Shown here piece after piece: positions 34,638 through 43,067 of a DNA stretch of 64,000 bases. Within the stretch, counting starts at the first letter, position 1. Each line of letters starts with the position of its first letter. Source of the stretch: Chitinophagaceae bacterium (lineage in GTDB: Bacteria > Bacteroidota > Bacteroidia > Chitinophagales > Chitinophagaceae); contig JADKKH010000006.1 in assembly GCA_016720585.1 (NCBI GenBank), positions 297,094 through 361,093 of the forward strand, written 5' to 3'. The notes under the pieces were generated by a model. That model did not search any database and was not told the origin of the DNA. It was given only the letters and a program-made list of their open reading frames with translations. Position numbers and translations under genes: made by a program.

Positions 34638-35886
34638 CAGCCATGTCGGGGATGGCCTCCACCCGGTATTCCCCGGCATCTAATTTCTTCTTGGTTTCAG
34701 AAAATGCTTCCAATGTCTGTTGAATGTCTTCATCGGTATGTACACTGGTAGGAATAAGCCGGTAAATGATATGTCCCTTTGGAATCACCGGGTATACTAC
34801 GATCGAACAAAAGATATGATAGTTTTCCCGCAGGTCCATTACCATGGCCGTGGCTTCCGGGATATCGCCTTTCATATACACCGGGGTTACCACTGAATCT
34901 GTTTTGCCAATATCAAATCCTCTTTCCTTTAATCCTTTTTGTAATTTCCGGGCATTCTCCCACAATTTTTCTTTCAACTGAGGCTGAGTTTTTAATAACT
35001 CGAGACGCTTCAGGTTACCGATCACCAGGGGCATCGGTAAACTCTTGGCAAATATCTGGCTGCGGATATTGTAGCGGATATAATCAATGATTTGTTTATC
35101 ACCGGCGATAAAAGCACCGATAGATGCCATCGATTTGGCAAATGTTGAGAAGTATAAATCAATTTTATCCTGTACTCCCTGTTCTTCACCGGCACCGGCT
35201 CCCGTTTTTCCCAGGGTACCAAAACCATGTGCATCGTCTACCAGTAAGCGAAATGCATATTTATCTTTCAGCGCTGCAATTTCTTTCAGGTTACCCTGGT
35301 CGCCGGCCATACCAAACACACCTTCCGTTATTAATAATATGCCACCTGCTTTTTGTTTTTCGATCAATGCCGTAGCCCGTTGCAATTGTTTTTCCAGGTC
35401 ATCCATATCGTTATGTTTAAAAACATAACGGTGACCGGGATGTAAACGCAAACCATCAATGATGCAGGCATGACTTTCTGCATCATACACAATGATATCA
35501 TGACGGCCACACAGCACATCAATAATACTCACCATGCCCTGGTAGCCATAATTTAATAAAGCCGCATCTTCTTTCATTTCGAAAGCCGCGAGTTCCGCTT
35601 CCAGTTTTTCGTGATTTGTACTGTTGCCACTCATCATACGGGCACCCATGGGTGCTGCCAGTCCATATTCTTTGGCTCCATCTGCATCGGCTTTACGTAC
35701 TTCAGGATGATTGGCCAGCCCGAGGTAATTGTTCAAACTCCATACGATCATTTCCTTGCCCCGGAATTTCATGCGGTTGCCGATATCCCCTTCCAGTTTT
35801 GGGAAGGCGAAATAACCATGGGCCCTTTCACGGTGCTGACCCAGGGGGCCTGCATTTTTTAATAATCGTTCAAAAATATCTGCCAT
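34627..35886 (-). CDS. Serine palmitoyltransferase-type PLP enzyme (alpha-oxoamine synthase family)
   Basis: This 419-residue fold-type I enzyme has NNYLGLANHPEV, DDAHGFGTLG and the Schiff-base lysine Lys251 in STFAKSMASIGAF. The overall pattern resembles the Bacteroidota serine palmitoyltransferase, which condenses serine with an acyl-CoA for sphingolipids. KBL or BioF-type activity is the alternative. The last codons (ADSK, stop) lie inside a tandem repeat unit, so the extreme C-terminus may have been reshaped. Confidence 0.9.
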   Translation of the reverse strand: MADIFERLLKNAGPLGQHRERAHGYFAFPKLEGDIGNRMKFRGKEMIVWSLNNYLGLANHPEVRKADADGAKEYGLAAPMGARMMSGNSTNHEKLEAELAAFEMKEDAALLNYGYQGMVSIIDVLCGRHDIIVYDAESHACIIDGLRLHPGHRYVFKHNDMDDLEKQLQRATALIEKQKAGGILLITEGVFGMAGDQGNLKEIAALKDKYAFRLLVDDAHGFGTLGKTGAGAGEEQGVQDKIDLYFSTFAKSMASIGAFIAGDKQIIDYIRYNIRSQIFAKSLPMPLVIGNLKRLELLKTQPQLKEKLWENARKLQKGLKERGFDIGKTDSVVTPVYMKGDIPEATAMVMDLRENYHIFCSIVVYPVIPKGHIIYRLIPTSVHTDEDIQQTLEAFSETKKKLDAGEYRVEAIPDMADSK

Positions 35887-35930
35887 AATTATCTGTATTT
35901 ACGATGTACAATAGTTGCTGTAAAGAGCCG

Positions 35931-35961
35931 CAAAGGTAAGGGATTAGGCTTTTTTTTCAAA
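35931..35961 (-). promoter_or_regulatory. Bacteroidota-type promoter of the SPT-like gene
   Basis: On the minus strand, TTTG (35958-35961) and TACCTTTG (35931-35938) are separated by 19 bp. They match the -33 TTTG and -7 TAnnTTTG consensus. The start codon is 44 bp downstream of the -7 box. Confidence 0.6.
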
Positions 35962-35975
35962 GGCTTTTGCCTGTG

Positions 35976-38900
35976 CTAATTCCCTGGCTGTTTGGCTTTT
36001 AACACTTTCCATTTTGAAATCAGAACTTGTAATTGTTTTTGAGCTTCTGTTAAAGCGGCCATGGCCTGTGTCGTTGGCGGACGATCGCTGTCCTGTAATA
36101 CATTGAAGATGGAACCAAAGGAATTGTTAAGAGTTCCAAAACTGGGTTCCCGGTTACCCGGTGGTGAATTCTCCAATTGTCCCGCTTGTTTTTCCAACGG
36201 ACTCAATCTTTGCGCTACACTATTTTCTGCACTCGTTAATTGAGATTGCAGCATAGAACGGAAAGCACGGATTTCTTTTATTAACCGCATACATTCTATT
36301 CTTCCCTCATAACATTGAACAGAAAGGTCATGTTGTTTTTGAAGATCGGCCCGTGACGTTTTAACTCTCGGGTCAATTTTTACCGTTAAGGATTGTGAAT
36401 AGATATTTCCGTTGACAGAAAGTTTTAGGGTATATGTTCCCGGCATTACCCAGGGCGATGTTTGATCCGGCTCTGTGTTCATATACGTAGCAGCGATAGG
36501 ATAGGTGGCCGGTACATCCAGCGGTGCATATTTCATATCCCAGGTAAAGCGATGCGAACCGGCTGTTGCAGAAAGTATTTGTTGCGGACGTATCCAGTAA
36601 TGTGGAATATTCACGGCAGGAATTTCATACGGTTTATCATTGCTAGAATAGTTACGAATAGATTTCCCTTTTGCGTCCAGGATCTCCAGCGATATTTCAC
36701 CTGATATTTTTTCTTTGAGGTAATAATTAATGATGGCACCATCGGGTGGATTTTGTCCGGCCGGTTCTTCCTGTGGCAAAGGCGTATCTGTATTCATGTT
36801 CCAGCGAACCCGATAAGCAGCCTGTGGTTTATAAAGAATCACCGGTTGATTGGCAAGTTGTGCAGATAACTGACGAAGCGGAGTGATATCATCCAGTATC
36901 CAGAAACTTCTTCCATGCGTGCCGATAACCAGGTCATCATCTTTAATTACCAGATCACGGATAGATGTTGCCGGCATATTCAACCGCAGGCTCTGCCAAT
37001 GGCCCCCATCATCAAAAGAAACATAAACGGATTTTTCACTTCCGGCAAATAATAATCCTTTACGGTTCGGGTCTTCTTTCACCACATTGATCGGATCATT
37101 CGGCAAACCATTTACAATTTCTTTCCATGTTTTACCGCCATCAGTCGTTTTATAAATATGCGGACGCATATCATCGCAGCGGATCCGGTTAACAGCTGCA
37201 TAGGCTGTATTGACATCCGTATGACTGGCATCCATCAATGAGATCTTGCTCCACGAAGTGATTTCAGGAGGCGTTACATTTTTCCAGGTCTTTCCTCCGT
37301 CTTTGGTTAGTTGAATCAATCCGTCATCGGTCCCGCACCAGATCGTGTTGATGTCTTTATAAGAAGGGGCGACCGTGTAGATGACTCCCCGGCGCGGCAT
37401 TTTTTTCATATCCTCCGTTGAATAAATACCCACACTGGCGGGAATATCCCAGCTTTCACGGGTCAGGTCCGGACTGATGACCTGCCAGCTATTACCGCCA
37501 TTCAATGTTTTGAACAAGACATTACCGGCATAATACAAAGTTTTATTATCGATCGGGTTAAATAGAACAGGTGCCGTTCTGATAAAACGATATTTACCAT
37601 CCCGTACGGTAACCGGGGAAATATTTTGTGTCTGCCCGGTTCGTTTATCATAGCGCGAGATCTTACCTCCATAAATAATATTAGGATCCAGCGGATCAGC
37701 CACCACATAACCGTATTCTTCTGCACCTACCGGATGCCATTCCCGGAAAGTGATACCTCCATCATTGCCTCTTGAAGCAATACCCACACTGCCGCTTTCC
37801 TGCTGGCCGCTGTATACATTGTAAGGAAAAGAATTATCGGCGCTTACATGATAAAACTGTGCCGTAGGCTGGTTGTACCAACTGGAAAAAGTTTGTCCGC
37901 CATTTACGGTAATGATAGCCCCCTGGTCGCTGGCGATTAAAATAATGTCTGAATTATTTGGGTTGATCCAGATACGGTGATAATCATCACCACCGGGTGC
38001 ACCCCGAAAAGCATTCCAGGTTTTTCCACCATCCATACTTTTCCAGGTAACCACATTCGCAGAATAAACAATGTCCGGATTTTTCGGATCCACTTTTAGT
38101 TCTGCAAAATCGGCAGCTCTTCCCCAATAACGATTATCATTTACCAAAAGCTTCCAGGTTTCGCCGGCATCATCGCTGCGATAGATACCACCTGCTTCCC
38201 GGGCATCTGCCGTGGCATATAAACGGTTGGGATCAGACGGGGCGATACAAAACCCGATCCTGGCTAATCCCTGTTCTATTGTCGGTAAACCTTTCGTAAT
38301 TTTTTTCCAGGTTGTTCCTCCATCTGTTGATTTGAATAAGCCACTTTCTTTACCGTCCCAGGCGCCATTTTCCCAGGGGCCCTGTCTACCGGCCCACATA
38401 TCGGCATAAACAATATTTGGATTTTTTGGATCCATGGTTACCTGTATGGCACCGGTGTTTTCATCTTTATATAATACTTTTTCCCAGGTGATACCACCAT
38501 CCAGTGTTCTGTAAACACCTCTTTCAGTATTGGGACCATAGGGATGTCCAAGGGCTGCCACAAAAACCCTGTTTTCATTTGTTGGGTCAATGGCAATGCT
38601 GCCGATTTGCTGGGCATCACTTAAACCCAGGTGGGTCCATGTCTTTCCCGCATCTGTAGATTTATAAACACCATCACCTACTGAAAGATCGGGGCGTTGC
38701 AGTCCTTCACCACAACCCACATAAATTACATTTGGATTGGAGAATGCTACGGCCACATCACCCACAGAACCTGTAGGCTGATCATCAAAAATGGGAAACC
38801 AGCTACGGCCATAATCCGTGGTTTTCCAGACACCACCATTGTTGACACCTATATAAAATGTATTGGGTTGCTGGGGAACACCCACGGCACCAACGGTTCT

Positions 38901-39026
38901 GCCACCCCGGTGCGGACCGATCATCCGCCATTTCATCGAATTAAAATAGTGTGCGTCGAACGGCTGTGCCTGGATACAACAAGCAATGAATAGTGCGACA
39001 AGGCAGGAAACAAAAAATTTCGTCAT
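35976..39026 (-). CDS. Exported BNR/sortilin-like double-propeller protein
   Basis: This 1016-residue protein has a signal peptide (FFVSCLVALFIACCIQAQ). At least nine Asp-box motifs run through residues 40-700, including STDAGKTW, TLDGGITW, STDGGTTW, SDDAGETW, SMDGGKTW, TKDGGKTW and TTDGGKTW. IGTHGRSFWILDDITPL closes the propellers, a phrase typical of this family. An Ig-like domain follows (about 760-900), then a helical, coiled-coil-like tail (ADLQKQHDLSVQCYEGRIE). It is a paralogue of the gene at 1213. A binding or glycan-related role is assumed for the family, not shown. Confidence 0.92.
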   Translation of the reverse strand: MTKFFVSCLVALFIACCIQAQPFDAHYFNSMKWRMIGPHRGGRTVGAVGVPQQPNTFYIGVNNGGVWKTTDYGRSWFPIFDDQPTGSVGDVAVAFSNPNVIYVGCGEGLQRPDLSVGDGVYKSTDAGKTWTHLGLSDAQQIGSIAIDPTNENRVFVAALGHPYGPNTERGVYRTLDGGITWEKVLYKDENTGAIQVTMDPKNPNIVYADMWAGRQGPWENGAWDGKESGLFKSTDGGTTWKKITKGLPTIEQGLARIGFCIAPSDPNRLYATADAREAGGIYRSDDAGETWKLLVNDNRYWGRAADFAELKVDPKNPDIVYSANVVTWKSMDGGKTWNAFRGAPGGDDYHRIWINPNNSDIILIASDQGAIITVNGGQTFSSWYNQPTAQFYHVSADNSFPYNVYSGQQESGSVGIASRGNDGGITFREWHPVGAEEYGYVVADPLDPNIIYGGKISRYDKRTGQTQNISPVTVRDGKYRFIRTAPVLFNPIDNKTLYYAGNVLFKTLNGGNSWQVISPDLTRESWDIPASVGIYSTEDMKKMPRRGVIYTVAPSYKDINTIWCGTDDGLIQLTKDGGKTWKNVTPPEITSWSKISLMDASHTDVNTAYAAVNRIRCDDMRPHIYKTTDGGKTWKEIVNGLPNDPINVVKEDPNRKGLLFAGSEKSVYVSFDDGGHWQSLRLNMPATSIRDLVIKDDDLVIGTHGRSFWILDDITPLRQLSAQLANQPVILYKPQAAYRVRWNMNTDTPLPQEEPAGQNPPDGAIINYYLKEKISGEISLEILDAKGKSIRNYSSNDKPYEIPAVNIPHYWIRPQQILSATAGSHRFTWDMKYAPLDVPATYPIAATYMNTEPDQTSPWVMPGTYTLKLSVNGNIYSQSLTVKIDPRVKTSRADLQKQHDLSVQCYEGRIECMRLIKEIRAFRSMLQSQLTSAENSVAQRLSPLEKQAGQLENSPPGNREPSFGTLNNSFGSIFNVLQDSDRPPTTQAMAALTEAQKQLQVLISKWKVLKAKQPGN

Positions 39027-39156
39027 GTAAAAAGGTTATCGTCTAAGATAGGAAAACCCTGCATAAAGGGCCCGGGAATTACTCCGGCGGAGTTGCAGCT
39101 GCTAATTTCATATTTCCGGGTATTCCGGAAACAAAAAAGAGGAGAATTTAAATATA

Positions 39157-39251
39157 GGAGTAAAAGAGTGATTGAGTTTCACAGCGAAAGTGAAATGGTG
39201 GATCAATAAACTGTGTGACTCTTTTACTCCGATTCCCTGCCTACCGGCAGG
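39157..39251. repeat. Intergenic inverted repeats in the 39027-39346 gap
   Basis: GGAGTAAAAGAGT (39157-39169) and ACTCTTTTACTCC (39218-39230) are a perfect 13-bp inverted pair. A smaller TTTCAC/GTGAAA hairpin sits between them. Directly after is CCTGCCTACCGGCAGG (39236-39251), a relative of the palindrome nested in the cassette-array sites. No gene is seen in this 320-bp gap. Confidence 0.6.
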
Positions 39252-39346
39252 CCGGCCGGTGTTGAAAATATTTATGACAGTCTCTTTTTAAATTCGCAAA
39301 ATATTTTTTGCCGAAACAGGAACATGAATATTCCTCAGCGATAAAC

Positions 39347-41437
39347 TCAGGGCGTTTTAACAATTATTGACAACTGTTCTCTTTCTTCCGCATTCCGCTC
39401 TACTTCAGTTCTGTCCAGTAAAGCAGTCCGTAATTTTTTATGTGTAAGAAATTCCAATTGGTCGCCAATATGTTTGCTTCCGGGTTGCGTGGCATTTCCA
39501 TAGCTAAGCAATACCTGCGCTTTTACATTCGTGCCGAACTCTATTACGGCAACATAACTATCCCCGTGTCTTGCATAGTTTTTGTTGTCCTTTGCATCTC
39601 TTACAAATGACATAGTCCGGAATATTCCATAGCCGCCGCCGCCACCATTACCTGGTAAATCATAGTTGCCCACTTTAAACCGGTTCACTTCTCCCCAGGC
39701 CACGTCCAGGCTGCCATACATTTTTTCAACCTCTGTTGCAGCTTTTGACAACAACGTCACAGCTTTTTGCGGATATTTCAAACCATCGGGTGTGGTTATG
39801 GGTTCTTCAGGGTTCCAGGGAATAGTATACATGGTATCACTTAACTTGTCCCACCAATTTGCAAAAAGAACAGCACCCCGGCTGTCAGCATTTGTAGCTT
39901 TATCCCATTGCTGCAAAACAGTTACAGCCCTTTTTGCAAGGGTATCCGATGACTGTTTTACAGCGATCATCAGATCATCCAGGAATCGTTCGGCGGCTTC
40001 CATCCCTGTATTTAATTTATATCCCTGTAATTCTTCAAAGGTTATGGAAGCGTCATTTTTTATCATATTTACGGCACGTTGTGGTCGTAAAGGCATTGTC
40101 TGCGGTGCCATATAAGATGGAAAATTTTCTGCTTTCAGCATTGGCGGGTACGTGCTTGTCCAGGGTGCATCATTGGCATTTTGTACAAACCCGGTTGATG
40201 GATTAAATAATTTAGGCAATTCTTCATAGCTGTGGTATTGATGCCAGATGTATCTGGAGCGGCTGCCATCGATAGCGCCAAACCAAAACTTGAAATCCCC
40301 TTCGGCTCTTTTGGGTACATTCCCATTGAAATAATAAAAAATATTTCCGGTCTTATCTGCATAGATCACGTTGTAGAATGGGTTTTGCATCATTTTTATG
40401 GCCTTTTCAAATTCGTTCCAGTTCCGGGCTTTGGCCATATCATGATATTGTTCTGCAAAAAATGCATTTTCCAATCCGGCAATCCTTACAGCCCAGGCCT
40501 TACCATTTTTTTCACCAACGATGGGTCCATGTTTGGAATAGATTAGTTCAACAGGCTGTGATTTCAGACTTCCGTCAGGCTGCCTGACTTTCAGTTCTAT
40601 ATTTTTTTTCTCAAAGGGTTCTGTTTTATCATCTAACACATATCCATTATCCTTCAGGGTGAGTTCGTACCGGTCTGATACATCTATTGTATTGTTTGTA
40701 TGTGTCCAGCCCAGGTTCTCATTGAATGCAATGCCCAATGTTGAATTTCCAACCAATGAAGCGCCATAAGCATTAAATCCCGGTGCCGTTAAATGTGCTT
40801 CAAAGAATAACCAGAAATCATTCCACGGAAGATGTGGATTAGCCATAAGCATGGCATTTTTCGAAGCTGATTTTGAAGGGGCAATGGCATAGGAATTTGA
40901 TCCGGCACTGGCTGATTGCCGGACATTCCGCAGATCATTTCCGGCTATGAATTCAAGGCAAATCACTCTTTTGCCATGGGCCATCACATCATAAACGGTT
41001 ATGGGTAATACCCGTTTCATCTCCGGGGCAATGGCATCAGGGTGTTCCCCGGCATAGGCATTTACCCCACTGACAAATGCGTCTAATTGTTTTTTGTATT
41101 CTTCATGTTGCCGGGCATATTGTGCCCGGGCTGAATCAGGTAAGTTAAATAATTGAATCTGCTTGTCTGATGCGAGATATTTTTCACCCCAATATTCTGC
41201 TGCACGGCCCCGCGCCTGTCCATAGAGTTTCAATAAAAGATCTGCATGATTGTGCATCTGAGCCCAGCCAAAAGCATAATACATCTCCTCCACATTACGG
41301 GCATAGATATGGGGCACACCATAATTATCCCAGATGATTTCGGTTTTTTTTTGTGCCTGAATGTTGATAAGGCTTGCCAAAAAGAAAGCAGTCAGTAAAA
41401 CCAAATTTTTATTTTTTAAAAGGCTATCTGGAAACAT
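39347..41437 (-). CDS. Penicillin acylase-family (Ntn-hydrolase) amidase, exported
   Basis: This 696-residue precursor has a signal peptide ending NIQAQ. The N-terminal helper begins IIWDNYGVPHIYA. The autocatalytic cleavage site is visible as SAG/SNSYAI, leaving Ser180 as the N-terminal nucleophile of the beta chain. The beta chain contains NPHLPWNDFW and GASLVGNSTLGIAFNE. The family includes penicillin, cephalosporin and acyl-homoserine-lactone acylases; the substrate is unknown. It is periplasmic by inference. Confidence 0.92.
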   Translation of the reverse strand: MFPDSLLKNKNLVLLTAFFLASLINIQAQKKTEIIWDNYGVPHIYARNVEEMYYAFGWAQMHNHADLLLKLYGQARGRAAEYWGEKYLASDKQIQLFNLPDSARAQYARQHEEYKKQLDAFVSGVNAYAGEHPDAIAPEMKRVLPITVYDVMAHGKRVICLEFIAGNDLRNVRQSASAGSNSYAIAPSKSASKNAMLMANPHLPWNDFWLFFEAHLTAPGFNAYGASLVGNSTLGIAFNENLGWTHTNNTIDVSDRYELTLKDNGYVLDDKTEPFEKKNIELKVRQPDGSLKSQPVELIYSKHGPIVGEKNGKAWAVRIAGLENAFFAEQYHDMAKARNWNEFEKAIKMMQNPFYNVIYADKTGNIFYYFNGNVPKRAEGDFKFWFGAIDGSRSRYIWHQYHSYEELPKLFNPSTGFVQNANDAPWTSTYPPMLKAENFPSYMAPQTMPLRPQRAVNMIKNDASITFEELQGYKLNTGMEAAERFLDDLMIAVKQSSDTLAKRAVTVLQQWDKATNADSRGAVLFANWWDKLSDTMYTIPWNPEEPITTPDGLKYPQKAVTLLSKAATEVEKMYGSLDVAWGEVNRFKVGNYDLPGNGGGGGYGIFRTMSFVRDAKDNKNYARHGDSYVAVIEFGTNVKAQVLLSYGNATQPGSKHIGDQLEFLTHKKLRTALLDRTEVERNAEEREQLSIIVKTP

Positions 41438-41463
41438 AAGCTGGTTGTTTAAATATTTTTTTA

Positions 41464-41874
41464 TCAGTTCTTCTTAAATACAGAAAGAAAATATAGGGGT
41501 TTGCCTTTGGTTTCATAAGATTCCGGGTACCCGTTTCCCATCAGGTTATAACAAATGGTCAACTGTTTATTTTCAAATTTGTAAATGGCTGTAAAGTGTT
41601 TCCCGGAATTTACCCCTTCTTTGCCGTAAATGTCCATGTTATGATCGCTGTACTTTAGAATTCCTTTGTCAACGCTTTCGGCAATAAGTGTATACGAGCT
41701 GTCATGGATAATGAGCTTCTGCTTTTCAAAAACAGCAGGAGGAAATTCTTTGCCTCCCATTTCCTGTTTTATGGGTGTCCAGTCACCATTTAAAATAGTT
41801 GCGTTTAAGGCCTTCTTAGCCGTTCCACAATTACTACCGAGGATTAAAAGTGTTATAAATGTTAGGAGCCGCAT
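41464..41874 (-). CDS. Small exported protein, TIGR03067/lipocalin-like
   Basis: This 136-residue protein has a signal peptide (LLTFITLLILGSNC). LNGDWTPIKQEMGGKEFPP opens the mature part, followed by alternating strands ending YFLSVFKK. This pattern recalls the TIGR03067 lipocalin-like domain. The cysteine after GSN is a weak lipobox. It lies between a membrane protein and the acylase on the same strand, 26 and 16 bp away, so the three probably form an operon. Confidence 0.65.
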   Translation of the reverse strand: MRLLTFITLLILGSNCGTAKKALNATILNGDWTPIKQEMGGKEFPPAVFEKQKLIIHDSSYTLIAESVDKGILKYSDHNMDIYGKEGVNSGKHFTAIYKFENKQLTICYNLMGNGYPESYETKGKPLYFLSVFKKN

Positions 41875-41890
41875 ATTATTTTTTATTTAA

Positions 41891-42622
41891 TCATCCTTTT
41901 ACAACTGTTTCTAAAAAGGTTTGTATGGTTTCTGATCTTCCTAAGGGTTCCAGTACGAATATAAAAAGATTTACTCCTATAGCCAGAAATGTAGCGGGAT
42001 GTTTAAGCTTTCCAAATTTCCAGGCAGCGATCAGCAGCATCGAAAGAATCAATAACTGGGTATAAATTATAGGGGTCATGATATTGATTGTCGGCCAGGC
42101 TTTAATATTCAGGTCAACATATACATTCTGAATGCCCCGGCCAAGGGCCGGCATCATAATAAGAAACACGGTGGTTATAAGCCACCAGGCATGATCTTCC
42201 ATATTTTTTCTGTGAATGATACTTTTTATCACGGCAAAACCAAAAGCTATCATCATGACAATTTCTACAGCAGCAACACCAAAAAAGAACCAGGGTTGGA
42301 ATGGGCCAAACTGTTCGGGCATTTTCAGGGCATTCTGAGCGGATACTAAATCCCTGTTCATCATACTCAACGCTGTGATACAAACCCCTCCTGCCAGGAA
42401 CATACCCACCATACCATTGGTTCGGTGTTTACTCATTTTGCCATGAGTAGCAAAATAAGGTTGGATAATGAGATAGATGTACCAGGTAGTACCTGTCCAA
42501 TAATGTATATGAACGGACCAGGCGTTACTGGAAAAATCGCCCCAGTAGTCTTTAAAAATGCCCAGCTGCATAAAAAGCATAGGGATCAGCATCCATTTGT
42601 ACAGGTTCTTATATTTATTCAT
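41891..42622 (-). CDS. Polytopic membrane protein of unknown function
   Basis: This 243-residue protein has about seven TM helices and few charged loops. Conserved-looking His/Trp residues stand near helix ends (WSVHIHYWTG, HGKMSKH, NMEDHAWWLIT), which might bind haem or metal. I do not recognise a named family with confidence. It is the first gene of a likely three-gene operon with the lipocalin-like protein and the acylase. Confidence 0.72.
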   Translation of the reverse strand: MNKYKNLYKWMLIPMLFMQLGIFKDYWGDFSSNAWSVHIHYWTGTTWYIYLIIQPYFATHGKMSKHRTNGMVGMFLAGGVCITALSMMNRDLVSAQNALKMPEQFGPFQPWFFFGVAAVEIVMMIAFGFAVIKSIIHRKNMEDHAWWLITTVFLIMMPALGRGIQNVYVDLNIKAWPTINIMTPIIYTQLLILSMLLIAAWKFGKLKHPATFLAIGVNLFIFVLEPLGRSETIQTFLETVVKG

Positions 42623-43067
42623 ATTCTGGTCTTTTTAAAATTTCCCTGAATAAAAGTGTTGTTGTTATGAGTGCAGGTAACGGACAACTAATGCCGATAG
42701 TGGGATATAATAAATCCGTCTGCAAGCAACCACTGCCTGTTTTTTGCTAAAGATAAATATTAAGTATTAAAGTTGGGCGACGCCTTTCCCGCATTGACTG
42801 AGATTCGTCAAGCCAGATATTATTTATAGTATCACCCCGATTGTCAACAGTACCGAATGTTATTTCGTCCGAAAGAAAAGTATCAATCCAAAAGTTAATG
42901 TTATGTTTTTATGAATACATGTACAGGTAAGTGCGTAGTATTTTTTGAAATAGAATTACAGAATAATAACCTTACTAGGTTTTTTTCGAATAAATCCATT
43001 AAATTCGGAATGGAATTGAAAATAAAGCCAAACTCTTTGGCTTCAGCCATCACTAAAATCTAATATT
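42623..43067. other. Gene-free 445-bp region
   Basis: No ORF longer than about 30 codons with coding character is seen. Near the right end, AAGCCAAA / TTTGGCTT (43025-43043) forms an 8-bp hairpin just before the large T9SS gene and may lie in its 5' leader. No promoter was identified with confidence. Confidence 0.5.
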
